DNA of 64,000 bases from Acanthaster planci (Eukaryota > Echinodermata > Asteroidea > Valvatida > Acanthasteridae). Made by a program: the position numbers and the translations under genes. Where the stretch lies: positions 180,327 to 244,326 of the forward strand of contig NW_019091464.1 in the NCBI RefSeq assembly GCF_001949145.1. The letters run 5' to 3'. Under the pieces are notes generated by a model. The model made no database searches, was not told the DNA's origin, and was given only the letters and a program-made list of their open reading frames with translations. Below, one piece after another: positions 1 through 11,600 of this stretch (position 1 is its first letter; each line of letters opens with the position of its first letter).

Positions 1-2506
1 GAAATAAGGACATTTTCAAGTGAGTCATGCATCATGCGCTAGACAAGGGTCATATTCGCCAACATCATCACTACCGACGTTGCCAATACACCATCACAGT
101 CATATCCACTGTTATCAATAACTCAGGCACTTGGGTTGGATTCGACATTTACTTCATAGGACCCGTAACTTGAGCAGCAACTCTCTGTCGAGTGTACACG
201 TGTCACACCTCGCCCGTGCATTTCAACTGCACGACAGATTGCTATGTCTTTCTGTAGTCTTGCCCTCCCATGATTTAATGCATCAGAAATGTTTCCCTCA
301 ATCGGTGATGATTTTCGACACATCATCTCACAATTAGTCATGGTTCAGCGTGTAAATTACAATGCGCACTCACAAAACCTTACCGACAAAGACAAACACG
401 GCCGCGTCACGGTTAATCATTATTATCAGACAAAGAGCCTGGTGGAATCCTCACAGCCCGCCGAATCACACGCTCGCGTTGATAGCGGTGACGGCCGCAC
501 GGGGCCACGTGTCTGCGCTGCGGCATATCGAAGGCGCACTCGGTGCCCACGGGTCTATCACACGCACAACGCGCACTCTCAATTCGTGAGAGAGAAACTT
601 CGCCGGGCCCGGAAAAAATGTGACATATGGACGGCCTTGGGCCGGTCGAAGGAGTTTACGGCGACGCTCGGCGAAAAAGAGAGAAAGAGGGACCTTGGGT
701 GCCCGAGCGCTGACCACCTAATTGAGCGGTCTTCCGTCACGGTGGCTCTTCCCGGCGTTGCTCGCAAATCTCCCTGCTGTTCACGGACTCCCACAACTCG
801 AGCAAAACGAGCTTTGTCAAGCGCGGTTTCTTTGTTCTCCTTTACTGCCATAACTGTTTATTACAAGCAACCCTCTTTGGCATCCCCCTTCCTCAACATT
901 TACTCCACTCTCCATTATGTAGTGTATTACACCCACCACCCCCTGTTTATTTTGGCCTTATCATAATTTACAAAGTCCTGTGCTGATTTCGACCAACCAG
1001 TGGCAGTCCACAATGCACCCTTTTATTCAAGATGTGGTAGACCTCTGGAGGGAAGGAGGAAAGATGGAAAAGAAATTTAATTCACAAGCAGGAAACGCTA
1101 CACCGGATTTAAAAAAAAGAACGGACGTGATATTTGAGAATTTCATTTCCTTAATTTGGACCTCTAGCCACATCTCTACACTACCGCAACATTACACCCA
1201 GGCACATCAGGAATGCATATTGTGAATGACAATAATTCTTCTTTTTTAGTTCCCCATTGTGCGGTTTATTTATCTAGAGCAAACATTTTTGACAAATCAC
1301 ATGTGATATAACAATATGCAGATTGTCATTGTGTTAAATGGCGTTTTATGCATGAATGTTACACTGATTGAGACCGGTTTTATTACTATGAATGACATTG
1401 ATGGGTGAGACTTTGTCCACACAAGCAGCAAACTATTTCTTAATTCTCTAAGACTAAGAAAGCGGCAGATGGTTTTTAATGATGGTTGCAGCGGACTGGA
1501 CCGGCCTCGGGCTACGCTAACCGCGCGCCGGCACCTTCAACTTCGCTCGTGTACGTCATAGGCCACTTTTACGGAAAAGGCCAACCAGCCTGGTGAACTT
1601 TACGGTTGCTTAGGTAAAGCCAACGAAATGACAAAACCAGACAATTGTCGCTGGCCACGGTGTGGGTCAACCTTTATTTCGTGGTATACAGGATATGCCA
1701 TAAGAAAACTCGGCTTGTGGAAACCGGTGGCAGGAAATGAAAACGTTTTTCCTTTCCAGAAAATGAGAGATGAAACTGGGACGTTAACAGGTATGACCAA
1801 TGCCGTAAGATGTGGGTACTCTAAGCGAATTATTTTAAGTATGGAATTCATGTGCGTTCGGTGAAAAAGACAACGCAAATGAACATGGGATAAGAGAAAT
1901 GTGACACGTGCGTGGACAGTTTTGAAAAATGGTTAAAAAAAAGAAAAACGTATGAGGAAATTATTGAAACTGAAAGGAATTATGAATTGGATTTGCCACC
2001 ACTGTATGGATCAGACTTGTGTCAGGTTGGTCATGGCGAATTAGTTGGCAATGATGCAAGTATGACTAACTATGATCATGTGGTCACAGAGACCAACGCG
2101 GTGCCCCACCGCGACATGATAAACTACAAACCGACCCGCGCTCACGGCTACAACAAAGATCCGAAACAAGGAAATGCCTCCCGGCTTCCTGGTACCCGGT
2201 ACCTCCCGGGGTGCAAGTAAAAATGCGACAGCAGAGACCAGCGACTCCTATCAGGAATAACTGGGGCGATATCGCGATGACGCATCGTCTCCGATGTGCG
2301 GTATATACAAACATGGGCCGTGTTGATTGGATGAGTCACAACACAAGGAATATCCCCAGTATGAATGAACCGAGGACTACGCGCCATGCGTCAACTTTGG
2401 GTTGAGAAATGCATGCGTTTCGCCTTCGGCGCACATCGATCTATGATTTGTTCAAAGGAGTCGTGGGGGAATATAGACCTAAAGTAACATTTTAAAAACA
2501 AGACTT
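1..2506. other. Intergenic stretch without recognisable gene
   Basis: I see no exon with recognisable homology here. Several overlapping open frames between about 290 and 970 and between 1600 and 2400 run on both strands at once, as expected of GC-richer DNA with few stops rather than of coding sequence. Two short GC-rich patches (about 440-800 and 1490-1570) could be promoter or enhancer DNA. The first contains a CCACGTGT E-box-like site near 506. No poly-A, TATA or splice pattern supports a gene. Confidence 0.5.
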
Positions 2507-2769
2507 ACACTCTAAAAAGGATCAGTCTAATTTGACTAGAATTCAGTAAATTTGACTTAGTCTTCAGGGTCAGCTGCGTGCAACTGGAAAGCAGTCAATC
2601 TGACTGAGATTTTTGTAGTCAGTTCATTGATATTTCAAAGGCATCGAATAGGAATCTTGTCAGAAAGCATGATTTGCCAACGTAGCGTGGGTGTTTCACT
2701 GAATCCGTAGTCAATTTTGAACAACTAGGAAAATCAGTCAATATTTTGACAAGGTCGTTTTAAGAGTGT
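2507..2769. mobile_element. Short terminal-inverted-repeat element (MITE-like), 263 bp
   Basis: The left end reads ACACTCTAAAA and the right end is its near-complement, TTTTAAGAGTGT, giving roughly 12-bp inverted termini. The interior is AT-rich and made of repeated AGTCAAT/TGACT-type words. It has no coding capacity, so it would be a non-autonomous DNA transposon. A clear target-site duplication was not identified, which limits confidence. Confidence 0.45.
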
Positions 2770-3118
2770 AGTCAACTCTCAAACATCAAGCCCCCAAGAC
2801 TCGTTATTCATGCTTAAACCAACCATTCCAATGGCGACTTTTATCAAGCGATGGTCAACAAAACACCAGGAGGTTTGCTGTAAGATTGTGAGCCATATAA
2901 AACAGAGATTAGCCTCAAGCAATCGGTTACTCATGGACCCTGGAGGAGTAAAAAAAAGTACAGACACTTGGCAGAGTGCCAAAAATGTGATATGCACAGT
3001 TGTGCTGGTCCTGGCCAATTTTTGCCGAACGAGAAAATTACTTTGTTCAGCAATAATGTTCTGCAGACCAGGTACATTACAGAAACAGCTCCCACTTTCG
3101 AGACTGTTGGTAGCTTGC

Positions 3119-3316
3119 TGCCAAGAGTCTAATATGGGCGATTCACAATTGTGCGCCTCCAAGAGTTTGCAACGCGTTGGCCATGGCAGCGCGAAATCTG
3201 TCGACCCTTCCCAAACGCGCATTGGGTCCACAGATTTCGCGCACTATGATCGGCCAGTGAGTTACAAAATATTGGAGGCGCACTATCGTGAAACGCCCGT
3301 ATTTAAAACTGTTGCC
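3119..3316. repeat. Long imperfect inverted repeat (hairpin) with ~90-bp arms
   Basis: The arms 3119-3207 and 3224-3316 are imperfect reverse complements around a loop of about 16 bases. Matching blocks include GTGCGCCTCCAA against TTGGAGGCGCAC, and GCGCGAAATCTGT against ACAGATTTCGCGC. The palindrome also explains why long open frames appear on both strands here (2779-3376): they are shadows of the repeat. It may be a fold-back transposon remnant. I see no protein homology. Confidence 0.6.
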
Positions 3317-6300
3317 AAATGTGATCACGCAACCCTCATCCCATGGCAATCTAACTCCTTCTTGACCTACCCGTAGTTGGCAGACAAGAATATCCACAGA
3401 TCTATTAGGAAATAATAACATAACTCTGAATTACCGTGCCACTTTTGATGAGATACGCACCTGAGACAACACACAGACTTACTTGGTTAATATCGATACA
3501 TGTACCTGAATGGCTTAAGTGTACCCCACGAATAAGTACAGACGAGCAATCGGATTCGCAGGGAGACATGATGACGCCCTTACTTCGTTGTTCAGCCTTG
3601 TAATGGACTATAATATGGCGATATCTCGGGTCGAAAAGGAAAACTGTGTCCAGTGATGTGTTTCTGTCGGGAACGGCGTCAATCGATTTGGGCAGGGCAC
3701 CCCCTACTTTTTTCAAGTGGGAGACATCATATCGTCTGCCCACTCTGCCCACTAATATAAGACTTTTCCCCAGTATTATATACAAAAGTTTGAAAGAGGA
3801 AATGGAATAATACTTGTAAAAGCGTTTACTGGAAGAAAGAGTTGGTTAAAGTTGTCAGAAATTGCCCAAGATCGCACCATACAGCATCTAGAATCCAAAA
3901 TTCTCGGGGTCCCTTAAGTGGGTTCCCGGACCCCACGCCGTAAGGGCTGCGCGCTAGTCTCATGTTGGTTCTGATAAAGGTCATACCCCAACTTTGTAAA
4001 GCGATTGACGCCTTTGATTCCTGCAGCATAACGAATGTAAAAGAGTAGACGATGATATAAAAGACGATGTATTTGACTCTTTAAAAGAACTTTGACCAGC
4101 GCGTGCCGTGATATTTTGAAATACTGAAGAGGGTTATTAAGAATGGAAATATCACATACCAACCCGGTGAACAGTTACGGATCGTGTGAGTCACCAACAT
4201 GAGTGAATGGGTAATCATACGAATTCGTAGGGTTAATCTTTTCAAGTAAATGATCAAAGTGCACGCATAAGAACACAGAAAGTATAATATACTAACATCA
4301 TGCATGAATTTCCCACGAGCCTCTTCGATCCACCTTTTTCGATGCCTGACATGGAAGCCTACGAACCGCGTAGGACTGTGGCTATTGTGAGCTGTGACCC
4401 AGAGAATAATAGGCTGTAGACTTGAGTTCAAACATGGGCAAAACTGGCCGCTAATCGGGGACACCACTACAGACGGAATCGCTGTGTCCGAAATAGCAGA
4501 CTGACCCTGTAACATTTCTGCGAATATCTGACACTGTGCTATAAGTTCAGGGTTTCCCCATCCCGTTGATGCAGTCATTTCTGGATTTCACCGCTTACAT
4601 GTACATGTATGTTGCTACACTTTTCACTTGTCTGTTGAATAACAAAGAACGCAAAATCACACCAGTGTTGATCCAACAATAAATGATGATATTAAGTCGA
4701 CTCGACAACAATCCTTTTCAGAGTAAGCTGCTCGTCTTCGGTCACTTTTCTTTTTCCACCAGAAGGATATTTTAATGTTGCTTGTAATTACACAGGCACC
4801 TATCTTTACTAAAATATTCTTCACAATGGTACCTTTATCTGTCAAATTTAGCCAATCCATCACATGACTTCCATTTCGAGACAGGAAGTCGCCGATTTTT
4901 CTCGATCCCGAGCCCTCGGGAGCCTTGAAGACTTTTCCAAATGGGGAAAAATCTTTGGCAGTATGAAGGGGCGCCTTTTTATGTTTTATTTTTATCGCAA
5001 CATGGTAGACAGATCAGAGAGATCGCACAGTAGGAATGATTCAAATGGAATGCATGATTGAAGTAGCACGGGCGTGGAGGGCACGTGACGTGTCCCGTGA
5101 CGTGGCCAGGTGAGTCACGAGACGTGAGTCATTGAGAAATGAAAAATCTGGATTAATTTACAGCGGCTGTCGTAGTGTTCCCAACACGAGCAGCCAATCA
5201 TGGGCAGTGATTCACGCAATGGGGTTCCATTTGTTTGCTTTAAACACTATGCTGCCGGGGATTTCATCAAACAGGCATTAACGAGGGGCGTTTTAACAGA
5301 CTGGGGGGATAAAATAAAACTTGAAATGACATCACATGGTGTTCGATGAAAAAGGAAATGCACCCAAGGCTGTACAGTTTTGCCTAACACCGGAAGGCAA
5401 AAGTTATGAAACTCCAGCAATACAACCCCAGATGTTGCAAATAAACAAGAAGACGATTTCTCTTTACGAAAGGTCAAAGATGCCACATGTTGCACAATGT
5501 CTTTCCTTTCACTTATGTGAAAGTATTTTGTAGGCCGTGACGGATGGGGGGGAGGGGCTTGTCAATTACGTTCAGCCGGAAATGTTACAGTACCAGCAAA
5601 ACGGGACTTGTGTAGAATGTGAAAGCCATATGGAATGCGACAGCTACGATTTTATTGTTGAACTGCCGTTAACTTAAACGCAAATAAGATAATTGATTTC
5701 GATATTTCTCCTGGGAGACACCACATTTGCAACACCCCCTCCATGTTCTGACTGCCAGATCCGACCGTTGCGATACACAAACTGTAATTATAGACAAAAA
5801 TTGATTAAATCTCGTCAAGGCAAACAATGCATTGTATATTTAGCAACGATGTTCTATTCATAGCAGATCTCTTTTGTGCCTTTATATAAATAGTCCTCGC
5901 AAGAGTGAGTACCAGTGAAGCCATTCGTGATAATTTGTTGCATAAAAACGCCGATATTTTGTGTTATGCTGTCGCGGGGCCTGTTACTGCAAAGCCTGGA
6001 AGGAAAACATGGACGCTCTCGAATCGAATTCGCCGGCCATCGATTCCTCAAGGTCTTCCCTTTGGAAGATACCGATCTCGGTGGAGCTTGCTCGGTACAA
6101 TACGGATGTCCGAGGGTTGCGTACGTGCAGCGAGTGCGTGATCTGTCCGAATGCGCGGTCCGCCAGGTCAAGGCCCGGACCTTGCGACGATCACGACTGC
6201 GTACGCTTTCAATTAGCAAAGGTCCCCGTCAATTTCATTGTGTATTAACATTAGAGCACTTGTGAAGTTATTTTCGAATGGTGTACGGAATAGGATCGAG

Positions 6301-8200
6301 GAATTATTGAGGGAGGGGTCTCGTTATAAAAATCCTTTAAAAAGGAGAAACGCAAATAGAGCTTCCTCTATTAAGAAGAATAATTTGGGACGCGTGTTTT
6401 AGTTGAGTCCGAGTCTCGAGTAACTTTACTCGAGTCCGAGTCCTTTGCCGATGTCTGAGTCAAGTCTGGGTCACCAAAATTACATCTCGAGACGAACGCG
6501 TGTCCAGCTTTAAGCCTTCATTTATTCCGTGTCCAAAAAAAGTGTGCGCTTCATCAAAACTACATCGTAGAATTGGGTGGTTGCCCTACATCGATTACCG
6601 GTAGTCTCGATCGCGGCTGGCGCACATGTTGTCAAATTTCAGAGGACCGTCACGGAAAAATGCATTCATAAAAAACGGGCTTGAAACGCCACAACACGAA
6701 AAAAAATACACTCAATTTATAATGAATACTGATAAAAAAGCTGAGGCGATCCTATCATTGCCATGTATAATTAATGAAGAAGATCAACATAATCGGCCCT
6801 TTCAAAGTCATAAACCACTAAAACCGCCTCCATTGCAGCTTGTGCATCCCTAAAAATGAATGCAAATTATAATGTACACGTATACATAAACGCGACACCA
6901 TACAAAAGGCCGGGGTTGAGGTAAGGATGGCACGTTTTTGCAAGAGGCCCATTTGAGGCAGTCATAAATGTCGAACAACTCGTACGGAGCCTTTCAATAT
7001 TTTCACACACGGTGGAAACACGATCCATATTTTGCCTTCAATTTCTCGTCCGACTAACAAAAAGTTTGTTAGAAATGTACCACTTTACAAACCATCCCTA
7101 AAACGGAGTTTAAACCAAATCACTAGCGCCACTCGCTGCCACATAGTCGGTACAATTCACTACACTAGCTGGTTCATGTTGGCCTCAACTGTGACAGCGG
7201 TCAAAGCTTGGAATAGACTCTCCCACAGGCTTTTATTGAACCCGCTATGGGAGGATATCCACAACCAACCACCGATAAAGACGCAGATGAAGCCACGATT
7301 TATGTAGAAATGCCCTTTGTCTGCTTGTTCAGCGAATTCGTTTATTTGTTGACGGCAGACTAAATTTCCGGTGTAAACCGGCAATTGTTTTTCATTATTT
7401 CCGGCCACCTGTTCGTGTCTAGAGATTCATGCGAAGGTAGTTGCATGTCTATTGAAGCGGAAAAAAGGCTTATTGTTAATTCAGTAGGCCTACACATGCT
7501 GCAGTGTCTGCAAAATAAAAGCCTTCATTATATATGTTGTGTATCTGTGAACCAGGTACTTTATGAACTGCAGGCATCTATTAAAATCGTACAGAGCGCG
7601 CAGATGTCCATAACCATTTTAAAAAAATTACCAACATTAACATTGTTAAACTTTGGCCATCGTAATCGAGTTGACATGTATAAAAACACCAAACAATAAT
7701 ATTAGCATATATAAAAAACCCGAATGGTTTTGATACCTGAAAATATGTTATGCAGACCTAATATCCACACCCTTTCAGTAAAACTATCCCGGCCCTCTGA
7801 AAATGCGAGCCTGAACGCGACGTCGAATCCATCTCTCAACCTGTATTTTTTTCTCTCTAAACACAGTATACAGAGCTATATCTGGAGCCCATTTATCGCT
7901 CTGCGTGTGGATCAGTCATCGTGTACAAATTAGACACGCTGACCGTGCATGCCAAGATATAATTATATCGACCGACCCCACACTGCAAAATCCTGACGCT
8001 CAGGGATAACTCCATAATTACAAGTTATACAACTCAAAAACTCAGTCCACAGATTATCGACAGACGTCAAAAGACAATGAATCTAAACCCTTAATTTTCT
8101 CTTATTCTGTGAGGCCGAAGTTAGACATGACATGAGGTTAGACTGTAGACATTAGGTTAGATCGAAGCAGAGGTGTACTAAATGACTAATATATCATGAT
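3317..8200. other. Intergenic stretch, no recognised gene
   Basis: No convincing exon. The patch 5990-6250 is GC-rich and open in four frames on both strands, so it might be an unrecognised exon or a regulatory element. None of its translations resembles a family I know. The sequence around 5081-5132 is a dense cluster of bZIP-type sites and is listed separately. The rest is AT-rich with short scattered open frames. Confidence 0.45.
5081..5132. promoter_or_regulatory. Cluster of bZIP/AP-1-type motifs
   Basis: Within about 50 bp there are two TGACGTG words (5086-5092 and 5098-5104) and two TGAGTCA words (5111-5117 and 5125-5131). TGAGTCA is the classical AP-1 site and TGACGTG a CRE-like half site. 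Such density is unlikely by chance, but no neighbouring gene was recognised, so enhancer function is inference. Confidence 0.35.
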
Positions 8201-8620
8201 ATTTCATGATACTAGATGAAATACTCGTCCGTTCGTCCATATGGGAGTCTTGATCGCATTTCGTAATGCACTTCTTGTGCTTGCATCGTATTTCCGCTCC
8301 TCACAATTCCTCCCTCGAGGCGGCAGGAGAAAGGAAATAAAAATCGCTCATTTCCGCCCCCCAATGACGTCAGCCCTCCCTGAGACAAGGAGAAGAAGAA
8401 CCGTTCTCCCGCATCCACGCATCGTCTCCATGGAGACAGAGAGGCCGGAGCGATGACTCAGCGAACGCACGAAAATAATAACGCTGCGTTAAAGATGAGA
8501 AAAACGCGGGACATGGAGGCGACCAAAACATGACCGGTCAGGCGGTGACGTAGGCGTGCTTCGTATCTGTGCTTATGTCCCGAGTGCGTCATCGGGGAGG
8601 ACCGTCAATGGACACGCACG
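8200..8620. promoter_or_regulatory. GC-rich candidate cis-regulatory module
   Basis: This patch is richer in GC and CpG than its surroundings. It carries CCAAT at 8361-8365, overlapping a perfect CRE palindrome TGACGTCA at 8365-8372. It also has the palindrome GTCTCCATGGAGAC at 8424-8437, which resembles an RFX X-box, and TGACTCAGC at 8454-8462 (AP-1/NF-E2 type). No transcript could be assigned. Either an enhancer or the promoter of an unrecognised non-coding transcript would fit. Confidence 0.35.
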
Positions 8621-11600
8621 ATTCTCAACAAGGTTGCCTAATGGACTGCACGTTGGTCTCGATTATTCTCGTCCGCCCACGATGATCATAATTTCATGAG
8701 CACATACCGGCAGCTCTCAGTATGATAAGATTATCTACAAGAATCCCCATGGAGTAGCATAAGTTGCGCCGATTTTGAATTCCTCTGTTTTTGTAGTCTT
8801 CAAGGGCAAACCCAGGTTAATTTGATGCGCGCTAATGAATGTTTCGAGTCGCAGACTCTGTATACACGGGATGACAGTCTTGCAGAAAATGGTTAATTGG
8901 ATATATCAGAGCATTGATGTTGGTTAAGCTGTGGAAGAAGTACCGTCTATACCGCAGATGTCGCGTTAAACCATATCGTTTCCGCCAGGAAGTATACATT
9001 CACGAGACAGTTTGCCAGGAAACCCCGATTATCAACTTTATTTCATCCAAAGTTGGTCTGAGCTTCAGATTTCAAATAGAGACTTAGAAAAGAAAACCAT
9101 TTGGTTTTCCCAATCAACACATTGCACTTGCTTTAGTTTTCTCTTTCACGACACATTACGGAAACTAGCCCGAAGCTCAGCTGGATTCACAATCATAAAA
9201 ACATGCAAGAAGACGCCGGGAACTAATGACCGAAATAACGAAATTTATGGCCCGTGTTTCCTAATGTCATGATAATGTCCCGTCATCGGCGCGTGACACT
9301 GCTATTGTCCTGAAAATCCTGTGACTAACAATGATGCGGGTCAACAACTTAAACACGTACATGTAAATATATACATGTATTGCCAAGCATTATTCAATCT
9401 CTGTATTGTATTTGAAGACGGAAAATGTCAGTTTCTGCGGGCCAATTCATTCAAAGGAAGCTGAGCTTGCGAGACTGGAGTTGTTGAAGTGCATTTAATG
9501 GGGATGAGCTATAATGAATATTATTGTCTCCATTTATAACCTCGAGTATTGGCTGTGCGCCGTGTTTTTGTTCCGGGCGTCATACTCCAGAATAGATCGG
9601 ACTGCTCAGTTGATCAATCCACTGTTAAATTAAGCCCCACCCCATGATAATGTTGACCGATAACAGTCATGACTGCGAACCATGCTTCGCACACACGATA
9701 TCCCACACAGGCTCACCACAGCACATGTACATGTACATGTACGCTCGCGTTCTAAACATGCAAGGTTGCCAGGGAGATGCGTACGTGTTGTGGCCCACGG
9801 GCGCAGTGGCCAGGGCTCAAAGCTTTAGTCTAATCTGCTATTTACATCTCCAAACAACAAGCATGATTTAATACACATGTCCTCCCAGCACTAGTGAGCA
9901 AGTTGCTTTAAAATACACAGTTAGAAAACCGTAGTGTTTCCATAGTATGCAATTGGGATCAAATAATGTTACAATACCACAGTCGACTAAAGCTTTGTAT
10001 CGGTGAAATGGTCACACCAAAAAGGATGAAATCAATAAGCTTGGACGTTGTAACTGAAATGCTGGGCAAGTCATGTGATTCCCTTTCCAGTAACTATATA
10101 CATGTACTGTACATGTATATTTCATCTCAGCATTACACTGATGATTTCACTCTGGGCTGAAGTTAAAATAAACCGTTTATGACCATATTACATTTATGCC
10201 TACACTACTACAAGTTACAATGGTGCCATTACTTCAATCTGGCAATTTTCCCGACTATTAATTTATTTATTCATTCCCACTCGACAACTGGTTTCTTTAA
10301 ACAAATCCACGACTCTTACTGGACATAAATGTACGCCTTAACTTATATTGCACCATTACCAACACCCACTGTTATTTCCCCCAGTAATCATCACACGACC
10401 CCTAGTATGCTCATTTCGTTTTCGATGATGTTTTCGCCGTATCGCAATACATGGCGTTGTCATTGGTAATACGATTAGTCATAGAAACAACCCATGACCT
10501 CTTTGTCCCATGTGCGCACAGAAATCTTTTTTTTGTTGAGTCATGCGTCGGGCCCACATTGTGCAGAGCCCTTTGTGTGCACTGACGGGGTTCGGCAACC
10601 CGGTTCGGCCTGAACCGAAATTCTTGACATTTTCTTCCCACAGCTCATATCGCAAGGGATGAAAATTGATGATCTTTGATATATGGACAATGCTCCACAC
10701 TCCCCGTCGAATAAAGCTGATATTATGAAAAAAGGCCACTTTTGGCGCCGAGAACTTGAATGACAGTCTCACAGTCATTAGTGGAGATTATAATGATAAA
10801 ATACTTCATTTCAGTGATTTAGTAATTTGCTGAATTATATTGGGGTGAATGTGGCGTGACGCGCAGGAATCAACGCGTGCTAGTTGTATCATGTAAATAT
10901 TGTTCACAAAAGAGGGACGGCCTCGCTGGCATAATAATTCATTTTAGTTTCCATTTCACTAGTTAAAAAATGAAATTGTTAGTTTAAAAGGGCAGAAAAG
11001 GGAATCAATTCAACAAAAATCTCTTTGTGTGCATCATGACTCCTACGTGTTGTAGTTGGCATTCCAAATGAATACAGGAGGGCGTTAGCTAACGTCACTT
11101 GCAATTGCTAACAAGAGTACACTGTTTCACGTGATTTTAATTAAAGGGATCGATTTTATTACTGATCACGTGATTGACTAGGATTAATGTGATAAACTGC
11201 ACTTGTGTTATTGATTTGATTGTCTGCTTGAGGCACGATAGTCACGGATGTGTTCCACTCAGTGCGAGCGGTGTCCTTCCGCGAGTTGGTGTTTTTCTTT
11301 CCACGAATCGATCTTTCTGCGAAAATTCCAACTGCGCATGTGTTACATAATAAGCCGCTAACCTTAGACCTTCAAGGCAAATAACATGGTGTTTACGCAA
11401 AAGTACATTTTGTGCAATTGTCCAATCTCCAAGCTGTATGAAATGGCAATCCACTTTGAGTGGATTTTTTAATATTTTAAATTAAAATCTTCTCAATGGT
11501 TTCAAGCAACATGGCATCGGTTGTGACGTCACTTCAGGCGCACACTTCAGAGGCTGTTTATACAGAGACAATATCAATGGAACATGTTTCTCGCTGAAAC

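Noticed and set aside
2779-3376. Overlapping ORFs of 150 and 188 codons on both strands
   Set aside because: They are produced by the long inverted repeat at 3119-3316; neither translation resembles a protein family.
5854-6265. GC-rich block open in four frames
   Set aside because: Openness on both strands suggests low stop density rather than coding. No motif recognised and no paired splice sites; kept only as a remark.
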